The notes: generated by a model from the letters alone, not told the origin. A stretch of DNA of 64,000 bases from Capronia americana (GCA_016110215.1 JADWQD010000012.1:1293477-1357476); one strand, 5' to 3'; positions 35,407-46,066 are shown, numbered from the stretch's first letter. A program made the numbers and translations.

Positions 35407-37122
35407 TCACTTCTTGTCATGCTCGGCCAGGAGGAGGTTTTCCATCGCCTCAAATCCCTTGAGGGCCTGTCCATACCTGTCCCACACCTTCTCGTTATAC
35501 CCGTCCGCGATCTTCTCTACAAACTCCTCTTCCCTCCACCTCTTGCCGATCAACTCCTCGAACGTCTCGCCCTTTTGCCTCTCGACGGCCCAAACGGCTT
35601 TATACGCGGCCCCCAACGCGCACGCATTCTCTCCGACATCTAGTTTGAAGACGCCCTCCGAGCCGCCGAGAACTTCTCCCGCGACCTTCGCAATGGCGTT
35701 GTTGCGTGAACCGCCGCCGACAAGGTAGATTCGACGTGGCTGGGGAGGTAGACCGCTTGTGGGGCTGGAGACCAGTTCTCTAGAGCGGAGGCGGAGAGAG
35801 AGGAGTTGAGACTCCACGATGACTCTCGCGTCTTGCTCCGGGGGTTGTGGGACAGATTTCTCGGGCTGAAGGTCATCGCTCGATGCGTTATAAGAGAAAT
35901 GCCATTCTCCCACGGGCAAGTTGGGGATAATTTCAGGCCGTGGAAAGTACAAGCCCAAGTGCATCGGACTCGTTTCGTCCGACTGCGCAAGAGGTGGTGT
36001 CTCCAGCAGACATTTGTCGAACTCTTTCCATGAGTTCTTCTCCGTGCCTAGCTTGTCGTTGATAGCATCTCGGACCTTTTCCCGGGCGAGACCGCCGTTC
36101 TTGTAGCACAGCATGAACATGTATAGTCCCGAGGTCGTAGGGTGGTTGAAAAAATGAGTGGCCGGGTCAGGTTTGTACTGGCTCGTGGACATGAGAAAGG
36201 TGGTCGAGGTGCCCAAGCTGACCATGGCGTCGTTGTCCCGGAGTGGTAAGGCCAAGATTGTCGAAGGATTATCACCGGTTGATGCGATGATTGTGCAATC
36301 AGTGGAGAATCCATGTCGCTTGACGAAGTATTGGGAAATGGTCCCGAGATGAATACCACCGTCTTCGGGCACATTGCCCAATTTCTTCTTCAGCGCGTCC
36401 ACCCCTGATGGGCCGGCTGTCAGCTCGAGGAGTTTCTGATTCCAATCGCCTGCTTTGATGTCCCAGAGATTCATGCCGCAGACATCCGAGATATCGAACG
36501 GTGCAAACTTCCCAAGCAGTACTGTAGCGATCCAGGATGAAACCAGGGTGATTCGATGCGTCTTTATGTACTTGTCCGGGTACTTGCGCTGAAAGCGTAG
36601 GATCTGGGGTCCTGTGAAGCGGTGATGTGCCTTACTTCCCGTGACGTTCGCTAGTTGCGCCTCACTGCCCAAGAGGGCATCGAATTCGTCGCATTCTTTC
36701 TGCGTGCTCGCATCCTGCCAATTCGGGCTGTATGGATGTGTAAATGCTCCATCGAGTTGTGATTCCAACGTCCTCGAGGAATCCAGTTGAGACAGTAATT
36801 GTTCAGCATCAGCGTTCCAGAAGACACTTCCATGCTGCATCCCAGAGCCACTGATGCCCTTAACGCGGCTGAAGTCGAGGCCATCGTCTTTTAATCTAGC
36901 CAGGACAGTGTCGATGGCTTGCAGCCACATTGCCACCGGTGCAAAGACTTCATGCTCTGCTTCGTTGACAAGAACACCTTTGGTGACATTGAAGCCTTTG
37001 CTGTCCGCATCGAAATCAAATTTGGCCTCATGGATCTTCTTCAGACTTGAATCCACAACTAGCCCCTTTAATTGTTGGGTAGACAGGTCGAAGCCCAGAT
37101 ATAGAGGCCCGGAGGACGTCAT
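35407..37122 (-). CDS. XKS1: D-xylulokinase
   Basis: A single exon of 571 residues. FGGY-kinase features are visible: the N-terminal phosphate loop YLGFDLSTQQLKG, GISGSGMQHGSVFW, the substrate region SPNWQDAST, the hinge DISDVCGMNLWDI, STGDNPSTILAL and, near the C-terminus, IYLVGGGSRNNAI. The enzyme phosphorylates D-xylulose to D-xylulose-5-phosphate with ATP, feeding pentose catabolism from xylose and arabinose into the pentose phosphate pathway in the cytosol. The length matches fungal xylulokinases (about 570). The ATG at 37122 starts MTSSGPLYLGFDL; the codon at 37140 in the same frame is GTG, so it is not used. Confidence 0.95.
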   Translation of the reverse strand: MTSSGPLYLGFDLSTQQLKGLVVDSSLKKIHEAKFDFDADSKGFNVTKGVLVNEAEHEVFAPVAMWLQAIDTVLARLKDDGLDFSRVKGISGSGMQHGSVFWNADAEQLLSQLDSSRTLESQLDGAFTHPYSPNWQDASTQKECDEFDALLGSEAQLANVTGSKAHHRFTGPQILRFQRKYPDKYIKTHRITLVSSWIATVLLGKFAPFDISDVCGMNLWDIKAGDWNQKLLELTAGPSGVDALKKKLGNVPEDGGIHLGTISQYFVKRHGFSTDCTIIASTGDNPSTILALPLRDNDAMVSLGTSTTFLMSTSQYKPDPATHFFNHPTTSGLYMFMLCYKNGGLAREKVRDAINDKLGTEKNSWKEFDKCLLETPPLAQSDETSPMHLGLYFPRPEIIPNLPVGEWHFSYNASSDDLQPEKSVPQPPEQDARVIVESQLLSLRLRSRELVSSPTSGLPPQPRRIYLVGGGSRNNAIAKVAGEVLGGSEGVFKLDVGENACALGAAYKAVWAVERQKGETFEELIGKRWREEEFVEKIADGYNEKVWDRYGQALKGFEAMENLLLAEHDKK

Positions 37123-37387
37123 GGTTAGAACGCCGATCACAACAAGGGTTTAGGAGCACAACATATAACACGACAATAGCATGTGTCCAGTACCGGTCGA
37201 GCGAGGAGGAGCGCGACACTTTTCATCACCAATATTTTCCGAGTGACGAAAGTTAATGTCGACGTCCCTCATGAGGGGGAATGATTCCGGTGGTCATCTT
37301 GGCATTATGATATCAGCCTGAAATCGATCGCCGAACGGTGGTTTGCGCCGAACGGACGCGCCACCCCACAGTTGGCATAGTATTCAT

Positions 37388-38934
37388 TTACGCCTCTTTC
37401 TTCTTGGTGCTCGAGGTTGTAACGTGTCCGTTTGAACGCCCGTGAGCATGGTCATGTTCGTGTTCGTGATGATGGTCGTGGTCATGCTCGTCTTCTGGTT
37501 CCGGGCTACTCCGAGGACTGACGTCGGCCGCAATGAAGTCACCTCCAAGGGTAGCATTTGTATCGTCGAGCTGGACGAACTTGACACGAACTCTTCTCAC
37601 GCCACGAACTTTGGTGCCACAGCGCTGCCGGACAGCCTCTTCAATGGCTTCCATCTGCTCAATCGTAAAGTCCTTGGGGACTGCGAGCTCAATGTCCATA
37701 AGATAGTTCTGGCCAGACTTGACGCCCTGTATATCTCGGATCTCGGTCTCCTCGCCGTACTGAACAGGTTCTAATCCCTTTGCGGGATCCCCCTTCAGCG
37801 CTCGTGTAGCAGCTCTGCGGACGTTGGACTTGACCTCACCGTCCACCGTGACATCGGCCAGTTCGAGAAGGGCGGCTTTGGTGTTGCCCCAGCCCGCCCT
37901 GATGACCATGGCAGAGATGAGAAGCCCGCCAACGGGGTCTAACCACGAAGCGTCTGCAAAGACGTGCGCGCCACCAATGGTCGCAAGCGCGACAATGCTG
38001 GTCAACGAGTCGATACGATGGTGGACGGCATTGGAGGCGAGGACGGAGGATTTTCGCTCTCGAGCGATCTTCATAGCTGTTAGAATTAGGTTAGCGATCG
38101 GGACGGGAGTCATATTGTCTCAAAGCAGGAGGACCACTTACTAGCTCTATATAACCACTCCTTGACCACAATAGATCCCGCTGCGAGCCACGCAGCGTTT
38201 AGATCGGGTAAGGTATGTCCATGGCTGTGCCCGAGGAACGAAAAGAGTCCCCCGTGCGCATGTTCAGCATGGTCATGGGCGTGCGCAGCGGCCTCGAGGA
38301 AGAACTGCGTGTATAGAGCGTCCACTCCGTTCAGCCCAATGCCGATACCACCAAAGAGCAATAGTCCGCTGACACCCAACGCACCCAGGCTCTCAATCTT
38401 GCCATATCCGCTGGGAAACCGATCGGTGGCTGGCTTGAGCGACCAGGAAATGGTGGCGAGGGTCATGAAATCGGAGACAAGGTCGGTCAGGGCGTGAAAC
38501 GCGTCTGCAATGAGCGCCTGCGAGTGGAACATGATACCTCCTATTCCCTTGCCAAGGGCCATGCCCAGGTTTACGAACAGCCCAATCCTCGTGATTTTGA
38601 CCCCAGCATCTTTCTTGTTCTGCGAGGTCAAGTAGGTGTTGTCGTGTGAGTGGCCGTGGCCATGCGAATGTCCCGCATGGCTCCTGGTCTGCTGCCGGGT
38701 ACTCTTTTGCGAGGCGGCCATTGGAGAGTAGGCCGGAGAGAGGGACGTGGAGTGAGCAAGGGAGGGAAAGATTGTTCTCGAGGGCCGTAGGGTGGCATGC
38801 AGACGTCTATTAACAGTCAGACCGCTTACTGCTCGGAGTCTTGGTCGCTGGGTGGCATTGTTCAGGCTGAGGAATGCTCGTGGACAAGTGGAAAGGTGTC
38901 GCGTTTCGGCGCGGAACCAGTGCGTCAGCGGCAT
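37388..38934 (-). CDS. MMT1: Mitochondrial cation diffusion facilitator (MMT1/MMT2-type metal transporter)
   Basis: Two exons (38934-38142 and 38076-37388; 65-nt intron) encode 493 residues. The first 90 residues are rich in Arg, Ser and Thr with almost no acids, a convincing mitochondrial presequence. A His-rich loop (HAGHSHGHGHSHD) follows. The CDF membrane domain holds HALTDLVSDF and HHRIDSLTS, the paired metal-site motifs, and another His-rich loop (HAHDHAEHAHGG) separates TM helices. The C-terminal domain is the usual CDF cytoplasmic fold and ends in an Asp/Glu/His tail (DEHDHDHHHEHEHDHAHG). Yeast MMT1/2 export iron from mitochondria; related proteins may move other divalent metals. The start is the first true ATG; the frame extends further upstream without one. 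Confidence 0.88.
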
Positions 38935-39468
38935 TTGGAGAATCGGGCGTGCCTGGACACGCGCAGGCGCAGCAGTTCGCACCAACTCGCTACGAAGGGG
39001 AGTGTTGATAAGCTGTTCTGTGTCTCGCAACCCATGCTGTCGTGGAGTGAAGACGCAGCTTACAAAGCCATGTGAAAAGAGCGACCCGTTATCAACTGTG
39101 CCCGCGATTGGGCGCGATTTGCAAAATCTTGCAAAGGAACAAATTAATTTTCCAGGTGAAAGTGAATCAAGTCAGAGCCTCTTTTGTTGCTCCGACTGGC
39201 CCCGTTGAGCCGCCCGGCACACGACGGGCTCTTGGGGCTTGTTCCATCTTGGCATGCCTCAAGCAATCTATGTAACCGCTGTCTGTCACTCTTGACGCCC
39301 TCGGTATTTTTTCTACAGTAGCTAGCAAGGCTGCATCCGAATTGAGCATTCTAACTACGACGTTCCAGGGACGGTCGTATGCTCTTCGCCAATACTCTAC
39401 ACCGTAAAAACCCCGGGATCCAACATTTACCCTGCCTTTTGAGCCATGGAACGAATACACTGGCTTGA
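38935..39468. other. Spacer between the CDF transporter and VAS1
   Basis: A 534-bp gap. It should contain the CDF promoter and the VAS1 3' UTR. No gene or repeat is seen. Confidence 0.4.
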
Positions 39469-42400
39469 TTAGCCCTCGAGCTTCAACCTCTCCAGGTCTT
39501 TGATTGCCTCCTCCAGCCTCTTCACCTCGCTCTCCGCATCCTCGAGCTTCTCTTGCTCCTTTTTCTTGGTCTCTGGGTTCGCTTTCTCCCACCCTGCTCC
39601 GCTCATGATCTTCTTGCTCTTGTCCGCACGAGCCTTAGCGTCCTCGATGCTCTTCTCCCGCTTCTTCAATTCCTCTGCCACATCGATACGGCCCACGATC
39701 TTCAGATACACAGCAGCCTCGGCATTGATGCTCTGCAAAGCGCAGCCCGCGGGCGGGAGGGCGTTGGTGGCTGGTGGAAGGACCTCAATTTCCCCGGCAT
39801 ACTTACCACCCAGCGACTTGATCGACGTCTTCTCTTCCGAGGCGGTTTTGAAGGCCGACTCAGAGTATGTTTGAATGATAACATCGCCGGGTTCCTTGAA
39901 GCCGTACTGCGCAAGCAAGCTTCGGACACCGGAAGAGATGTCCATGATGAATTCGTACTTCTCTGCTTCTTCCGGCGCGTCCAGCTCCTGCTTGAATTCA
40001 GGGTACTTGGCAATCATGATACTCTCCGTTGTATCACCCTTTCTCCGCGGAAGCTTTTGCCAGAGGGCTTCGGTAATGAAAGGCATGATAGGGTGCATCA
40101 GCAACAATCCGCCCTCGAGTGCAGTGTACAGAGTCTGCTGTGCCGACTTTCTCTCGTCCTCCGGCGCCTCGGGCGTTAGAATGTACTTTGAATTCTCGAT
40201 AAAGGTGTCGCACAGTTGAGTGAACCAGTACTGATACAGTGTGCCTGCAGCCACCGAGAACTCGCGATCCTCAATGGCTTCGTTCACCACTTTCGTCGCC
40301 TGGTTCAATCGGTGAAGGATCCACTTTTCGGCCAGCGATTTGGGCTTGTTGTCAGTCAAGGTAGAATCTGGGGTGAAATCTCCACCAAGTCTGCCTAGTG
40401 CGAAGTTCGTCGCCTGGTAGATCTTGTTGCAGAACCGTCGCTTTGCTTCAATTTCTCGGACGTCGAAGGCAATATCGCCTCCGCCAGTCGTGTAGTTCAC
40501 AAGGGTGAATCGGAGAGCATCCGCACCACACTCCTCGACACCTTTGGGGAAGGCGGACTTCTGATACGCCTTGGCTTTGTCGATTTCGGATGCCTCGAGG
40601 TTCCCACCATACAGGGTCTGGTGCAGACCCTCCAACGTGATGCCTCGGATGATGTCCAGAGGATCGATGACATTGCCGAGCGATTTCGACATTTTTCGAC
40701 CTTCAGAGTCGCGGATCAAGGAATGACAATAGACCTCTGTAAAAGGCACGTCACCCGTCAACTTCAGGCCGAACATGACCATTCTGGCCACCCAGAAAAA
40801 CAGAATGTCCCAGCCCGTCTCCAGCATAGTGGTGGGGTACAGTTCTCGCATGTCTGAGGTTTCCTTCGGCCACCCGAGCGTCGTGAACGGCCACAATCCG
40901 GAAGAAAACCATGTGTCGAGCACATCTTCGTCCCATCTCAGAGTGAACTTCTTGCCGGGAAACTTCTTCTCTGCCTTGGCACGGGCCTCGGCTTCATCGT
41001 AGGCAGCCACCCAATATGCGCTGTCAGCTTCGTTACTGGACTTGTCCTCAAGCTCAACGAAGTAGGCCGGCGCTCGATGACCCCACCAGAGCTGTCGAGA
41101 AATGCACCAGTCTTGAATGTTCTGCATCCAGAAGTGGAATCGTCTTGACTCTGACTCTGGCTTTATCATAATGCGTCCATCAAGCACAGCGTCGTCCGCG
41201 GCTTTGGCCATATCCGTCATTTTCATCCACCACTGTGGCTTGAGCACTGGCTCGATCACATCTTTGCTTCTCTGGCACATGGGGATGACCATCGCATTGT
41301 CTTCCTGTTTCGTGTACAGATTGAGCTCTTTAAGCGCATTGATAACGCCATAACGGGCATCGAAGCGTTTCTGATCTGCGAACGGGCCTGCATTGGCATT
41401 CAGCGTACCGTCGTCATTCAGAATGTTGATGAACTCCAGATTGTGCTTCTTGCCCTTGATGAAATCGTTGGGATCGTGTGCCGGAGTGATCTTCACGGCG
41501 CCAGTACCGAAATCCATCTCCACCTCTTCGTCGGCGATGATCAGGATCTTGCGGTCGGGAATGAAAGGGTGAATGGCCAATTTGCCGACGAGATGCTTAT
41601 ACCGCTTGTCTTCAGGATGCACGGCGATAGCTGTATCACCAAGCATGGTCTCCGGACGAGTGGTAGCAATCTCGATAAACTCGTAACCCTTGAAGCGATC
41701 AGGTGACGTGGACGATTTGTGCGAGTCGTCTCCTTTCTCGATCGGATACTTGAAGTAGGTGAGGACGCCGAATTCGATCATCTTGTCGTAGCCGGGCACT
41801 TTAAGCTTGGTTCGGCCTTTCAGCTCCTTGTTGTCCACTTCCAAATTAGACAGCGAGGTACTCAGCGCAGAGCACCAGTTTACCAATCGATCGGCTCTGT
41901 AGATGATACCGTCGTCGAATAAGTCGATGAAAGCTTTTCGCACGGCCAGCGAACGGTCGTCGTCCATGGTGAAGGCCTCGCGGCTCCAATCCATCGAACC
42001 ACCCAGTCGCTTGAGCTGCTCCGTGATGTTGCTGTGGTACTTATCTTTCCAACTCCAGATCTTGTCGAGTAGTGCTTCCCTTCCCAGCTGATGTCGAGTC
42101 TTGCCCTCAGTCTTGTAAACCATTCTCTCCACCACGCTCTGGGTGGCGATGCCGGCATGGTCGCAACCAGGAACCCATGCCGTGGTCTTCCCCTTCATTC
42201 TAGCATGTCGGATCATGGTATCTTGCAGGGCGTTCGTGAGGGCATGGCCCATGTGTAGCGACCCCGTCACGTTCGGAGGAGGAATGGGAATGACGAATTT
42301 GCCCTCAGGCTTGATCTTGCCCTCCTTTGTGAATTGGGGCTTGAAGAAGCCTTTGCTTTCCCACCATTCGTAACGGCCGTTTTCGATCTCTTTGGGCTGG

Positions 42401-42606
42401 TAGGCGTCTGCAGCGACGGCCTTCTTGACCTTCTCCTTCTTTGCAGCGGCTTTGGAGGCATCGGGGGCAGCAGCGGGTGCTGTTTGTTTCTTGGACTGTT
42501 TCTCTTGGAATTTGGCCAGCTTTTCGGCCTTCTTACGCTCTTTCTCAACTGTAGGAGGCATTGTGGTTAGATAGGAAGCTTTCAAGTGCAACAGCAATGA
42601 CAGCAT
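39469..42606 (-). CDS. VAS1: Valyl-tRNA synthetase, cytosolic and probably mitochondrial
   Basis: A single exon of 1045 codons. It has a Lys/Ala-rich N-terminal extension, the HIGH-class motif as NVTGSLHMGHAL (residues 118-121 of the long form), the CP1 editing domain with TTRPETMLGDTAIAVHP, the KMSKS motif in EGRKMSKSLGN near residue 635, an anticodon-binding domain, and a C-terminal coiled coil. It attaches valine to tRNA-Val. Two in-frame ATGs are present: 42606 (MLSLLLHLKASYLTT) in a weak context (C at -3), and 42561 (MPPTVEKERKK) in a good context (A at -3). In yeast one VAS1 gene makes both the mitochondrial and cytosolic enzymes from two AUGs, so leaky scanning could do the same here, though this 15-residue extension is short. 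Confidence 0.96.
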   Translation of the reverse strand: MLSLLLHLKASYLTTMPPTVEKERKKAEKLAKFQEKQSKKQTAPAAAPDASKAAAKKEKVKKAVAADAYQPKEIENGRYEWWESKGFFKPQFTKEGKIKPEGKFVIPIPPPNVTGSLHMGHALTNALQDTMIRHARMKGKTTAWVPGCDHAGIATQSVVERMVYKTEGKTRHQLGREALLDKIWSWKDKYHSNITEQLKRLGGSMDWSREAFTMDDDRSLAVRKAFIDLFDDGIIYRADRLVNWCSALSTSLSNLEVDNKELKGRTKLKVPGYDKMIEFGVLTYFKYPIEKGDDSHKSSTSPDRFKGYEFIEIATTRPETMLGDTAIAVHPEDKRYKHLVGKLAIHPFIPDRKILIIADEEVEMDFGTGAVKITPAHDPNDFIKGKKHNLEFINILNDDGTLNANAGPFADQKRFDARYGVINALKELNLYTKQEDNAMVIPMCQRSKDVIEPVLKPQWWMKMTDMAKAADDAVLDGRIMIKPESESRRFHFWMQNIQDWCISRQLWWGHRAPAYFVELEDKSSNEADSAYWVAAYDEAEARAKAEKKFPGKKFTLRWDEDVLDTWFSSGLWPFTTLGWPKETSDMRELYPTTMLETGWDILFFWVARMVMFGLKLTGDVPFTEVYCHSLIRDSEGRKMSKSLGNVIDPLDIIRGITLEGLHQTLYGGNLEASEIDKAKAYQKSAFPKGVEECGADALRFTLVNYTTGGGDIAFDVREIEAKRRFCNKIYQATNFALGRLGGDFTPDSTLTDNKPKSLAEKWILHRLNQATKVVNEAIEDREFSVAAGTLYQYWFTQLCDTFIENSKYILTPEAPEDERKSAQQTLYTALEGGLLLMHPIMPFITEALWQKLPRRKGDTTESIMIAKYPEFKQELDAPEEAEKYEFIMDISSGVRSLLAQYGFKEPGDVIIQTYSESAFKTASEEKTSIKSLGGKYAGEIEVLPPATNALPPAGCALQSINAEAAVYLKIVGRIDVAEELKKREKSIEDAKARADKSKKIMSGAGWEKANPETKKKEQEKLEDAESEVKRLEEAIKDLERLKLEG

Positions 42607-42787
42607 GCGAGCAACAAGTGTATGGAAGTTTATTGCAGAGCGAAAGATTGACTATGAGATCTCGCTCGGCCTTATGAAATGCTTTCCCAGTCATACACCA
42701 CTGATCATCTGGCGGTCCGGTACTCGTCTTCAAGTGAGTCATCTCTAGTCATATACTCTGGTACGGGGGTGAGGGGAAGGTCGTGCA

Positions 42788-43093
42788 TCAATGTGGTCCT
42801 TCAGTGTCATCGTGCGTACTTTCTTTGGCAGTTTTCTCCTTGCCTGCTTCACCCATCACAGTTTGACCCTTATCATTGTTCTGCAGATCAGTTCCGGGCA
42901 CGTTTTGGCCCATGGCATCGTTGGCCGCTGAACCTTTTGCGGCGGATGTGATGTCTGAGGACACGGGGGGAGGAGGGCCTGACGGAGAGCCAGTCGGCTC
43001 GCCAGCTGGAAGATCTGTTAGCACGTCCTATGGAGCAAAATCAGGCCAGGAGGAGCACGTACTTATGTTATGTGAGGCAGCATTGAGCGCCAT
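42788..43093 (-). CDS. Small disordered protein, unrecognised
   Basis: Two exons, 43093-43063 (ten codons plus one base) and 43014-42788, joined across a 48-nt intron with a GTACGT donor and GTGCTAACAG end, give 85 residues. The sequence starts MALNAASHNINLPAGEP and is rich in Gly, Ser, Pro, Lys and Asp, with no hydrophobic segment; it is likely disordered and soluble. Short proteins with this look (an LNxxS start, then Gly/Pro and alternating Lys/Glu/Asp) are widespread in filamentous fungi and usually uncharacterised. I assign no function. It lies 181 bp downstream of the VAS1 start, on the same strand. The tiny first exon makes it easy to overlook. Confidence 0.65.
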
Positions 43094-43431
43094 GTTGAAA
43101 CGGGAAAGCCGTCTCCAAGCAGGAGGGCACCGAAGTAAAGGCCTGATAAGTATTTTGCTCGACTGCCTTTCGGCGAGGTTGTCGCCTTACGTTACTGCTC
43201 AAATGATTTTAGGGAAGGTCACAAAGACGATAATAGGAAAGGAAGTTCAGCGACACGAGGACAGTCTCTGCATACAGTATTCAACACTATGGGGGGCTTT
43301 ATGAGTCGAACTGTTCGGCGGAGAATTACTGGTGACGTACACAACAGGGAAGGTATCCCGACCTACTGTTTCGCATGGGCTCACAAAAATAAAGGATCGA
43401 GAATCCCTTTCGCTCTAAGAAACAAACCCAC
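43094..43431. other. Spacer between the small protein and the DJ-1-like gene
   Basis: A 338-bp gap between two minus-strand genes. It should carry the promoter of the small protein and the 3' end of the DJ-1-like transcript. Nothing else is seen. Confidence 0.4.
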
Positions 43432-44196
43432 TCAAGAATCCCTCTTCAATATCTCAACGACCTTCTTCCCAAACTCCTCCGCATCCGGCGGATACCTTGC
43501 CGAAACATAATTGTATGCCTCATCCTCCACCACAAACGGCGTGAAACTCAAGCTCCTCTGGAACTGCTCTGCCCGATTCAACCTCTTCGTGACAATCTCC
43601 TGTACCGACGGCGTCCCATGCCCGTACGTCTTATAGTAGTCCCCCAGAACGAGTCGCGTGACATGGTATATGAACTGTTCGTGGAAGCCCTGCAGCGCAG
43701 TGGTCTTCACGTCCGCGAGCACGCTCTTCCCCTCCATGTCCCCAACAGTGTATTCCGACGCCGCGAGGACTTGCACGCCGTGACAGATGGCGGCGATGCA
43801 CTTCCTCGCAGGCTTCTTGGTCAGCGGGAAATACTCTGCAAGCAGCCGGTGGATTCTCTCCGAGTCGATGATCTGGCGGATCTTCTTGTCGTGACCCCCC
43901 GGGAGGACCACGCAGTCGTAGTCCCTCAGGCTGAACGACTCGTCCGTCCACGAGCGCGGGTGTTGAAAAGCAGCCGTCTCAACGAGCTGCGCGTATGCTT
44001 GTTTGCCCGCCTTCGCCGCGCCAAGGAGAGCGCCAGTCCATCCCGTGAGCATTCTCGGATCGCAAACCGGCGCATTGCCATGTTCGGTCGCAAATGTAAT
44101 CTCAAAGCCTGCTTCGCTGAGGATTTTCCACGGGATGGCCGTCTCGGTAGGATCGTTACCGTAGTCTGCCATGAGGAAGATGGCCGACGGTGCCAT
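43432..44196 (-). CDS. DJ-1/PfpI family protein
   Basis: A single exon of 254 residues. The DJ-1/PfpI fold is indicated by the N-terminal strand (AIFLMADYGNDPTETAIPW), the CVVLPGGHDK turn and the nucleophile elbow AAICHGVQVLA (Cys138, His139). The CH pair fits the family's reactive cysteine and adjacent histidine. Members act as glyoxalases, deglycases, chaperones or hydrolases; the exact activity cannot be told. The chain is about 60 residues longer than human DJ-1, in line with larger fungal PfpI-like proteins. It is likely cytosolic. The start at 44196 is the first ATG; the frame extends upstream without one. It diverges from the EthD gene, sharing a 794-bp intergenic region. Confidence 0.88.
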   Translation of the reverse strand: MAPSAIFLMADYGNDPTETAIPWKILSEAGFEITFATEHGNAPVCDPRMLTGWTGALLGAAKAGKQAYAQLVETAAFQHPRSWTDESFSLRDYDCVVLPGGHDKKIRQIIDSERIHRLLAEYFPLTKKPARKCIAAICHGVQVLAASEYTVGDMEGKSVLADVKTTALQGFHEQFIYHVTRLVLGDYYKTYGHGTPSVQEIVTKRLNRAEQFQRSLSFTPFVVEDEAYNYVSARYPPDAEEFGKKVVEILKRDS

Positions 44197-44990
44197 AGTT
44201 CGGCTCTGCTGGTCGCAGTGTCGTGGTACGCCTGCGAGGTTTCCAAGTTTCGGCTTCTCAATAACGCGAAGGACGAAAGTGATTTCCCAATGCAGGTGAG
44301 CGTGGTTGGATCTCGTGTCTGCGCATCGTGTTAAAGAATCTGAGCGAATCAACCTACTTCTTATAAAGAGCGGTTGTGAAGTCGCTTCCGTTTCGAGTGC
44401 TGCCCGGGTTGCGAGCTACAGCCCGGAGTACATCTGATAGGTGCATTCTCCGTAACGGCCGACAGCAAACTATTCTAAGTTAAAGTCGTACGTACACAAT
44501 CAAGCCTTCCAAGACACGCCGCGCCGCGTCCAACTGCTGCTTCCTTCGCGCCTGGCCACATCTGAACCGGCGCAACAACCTACCATGTCAACTACACTAA
44601 GCAAGTCCACGAAACACCTCCTGCAAGACAGGCACAAGTCCCAACACAACAGGGACGGAGCAGGCAGGGGCCATTCCGATGCATGGATATCCCGACGCAG
44701 CATGCTACGGCCGAAGCGGTACGGAAGATGCCCGAAAACCAGGAAGCATGGCGTGTCGTTGCGAAGCCAAGAACACATACTACATACTCCCATCAACCGT
44801 CGAGGATGGCAGGATAGCGAGCACAAATGCTTAACATGGCTCTTGCCCCTCAAAGTTATCGAATATGTGTTCCTCATCTCCACCCTCAAGGCCTGGCCTG
44901 AGCATTCACTTGCTAAGCAAAGCTACGATACATATATATATATATACTCATCGGTGATACTCATCACCTTCCCTGCCCGAGCATCATATC
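44197..44990. promoter_or_regulatory. Divergent promoter region between the DJ-1-like and EthD genes
   Basis: This 794-bp region separates two genes pointing away from each other. An alternating AT run at 44932-44946 could act as a TATA element 44 bp before the EthD start codon. Frames of up to 157 codons overlap the region but look like chance. Confidence 0.45.
44932..44946. repeat. AT dinucleotide run (TATA-like)
   Basis: Fifteen bases of strictly alternating A and T, ending 44 bp before the EthD ATG. It could serve as the TATA box of that gene or be a simple microsatellite. Confidence 0.6.
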
Positions 44991-45770
44991 ATGTCGGACA
45001 AGACCAGCCTCGTGCGCATCACAATCCTAATCCGCAAGCAAGACCACATCAGCCATGAAGAGTTCCTTAAATAGTAAGTGCAGCGTAGTCCATATTCAGA
45101 TTCACCACCGTCGAGAATTGTTCCACCTACATCCCCAAACCAAGGAAGTCTCGCCTCGCCAGGACCCGTCTATCTTTGATCGCCAACACTCCATGCGCAC
45201 GACATTGACATGCGCACCTCAAAGCCATCTAGTCGTCTATCTAGCCGTCTCATTCTGTCTTGGTCGTTTGGTACTAACAAACCCAGCTGGTCCACCGACC
45301 ACCCCAAAATCTGGCTCTCCGTGCCCATCGTGCGCGAGAAGATAGTCAAGTACTCGCAGTTCCACGTCAACGACGCCCTCCGCGCCCGACTGGCCGACCA
45401 CCTCCCCTTTGCGCAGTACGACGGCGCGGCCGAGATGTGGGCGAAAAGCTACGACGATCTCATGGAGGTAAAGTGTCCCGCGTGCCTGTCCATCGAAAGA
45501 GGGTGTGTGATGAAGTGTTTAACCTTCGCATCTACTCATCTGCGTTCGCTTCTGCATGCAGTGGGTTGGATTGGGCTGGGCTAGGGCTAGGTTCAGTTCG
45601 AGTTGATTTGGCTGACCAGCGTGTGCTTGGGTGTCTGTCAGGTCTTCACCAACGACGAGTATACCCGCGTCGTGGTGCCGGATGAGCAGACGTTCCTGAA
45701 ACGCGACGAGGCGGCCATGATGATCGGATGGGAGGTGCCCAAGTGGTTTGATGGGAAGGAGGTGGTGTAG
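44991..45770 (+). CDS. EthD-domain protein (dimeric alpha/beta barrel)
   Basis: Three exons (44991-45073, 45287-45467, 45642-45770) give 130 residues, the normal length for EthD proteins. The first exon begins MSDKTSLVRITILIRKQDH and runs into EEFLKYWSTDHPKIW across the first splice junction, the conserved FxxYWxxxHP signature of EthD-like proteins. A second strand has EKIVKYSQFHVND, and the C-terminus has DEQTFLKRDEAAMMIG. Members are small dimeric barrels; some act as decarboxylases or cyclases in aromatic polyketide pathways and others are uncharacterised. The gene faces an O-methyltransferase 297 bp away, a pairing compatible with secondary metabolism, but no polyketide synthase is in the window. 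The introns (213 and 174 nt) are longer than most here. Confidence 0.85.
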
Positions 45771-46066
45771 AGGTGAGTACTGGACCGAGTGAGCGGGATG
45801 AGATGGAGATTAGCACCAGATCCTTTCTGGCCGTGGATACAGATGTGGATATGGATGTGTTAGATGTTTGTGTACAATTGTAGACCCGAGCGCGTGGCAG
45901 ATCATTGGAAAGGAGTATGCAGGCAGGACTGTTTCACCCCCAGACTACGAGCTACTGTGGGTTTTTCCATGACAATGCATGCATTCTATCCCTCCTGCTG
46001 GGGATACCTACACGGCCGAGATACATAGAGTCGCATCGGCTCGTTTCTTCTATTGCATCCTCGCTC

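Noticed and set aside
37123..37219. Upstream extension of xylulokinase
   Set aside because: The in-frame codon at 37140 is GTG, not ATG, and the conserved start MTSSGPLYLGFDL fits the family length.
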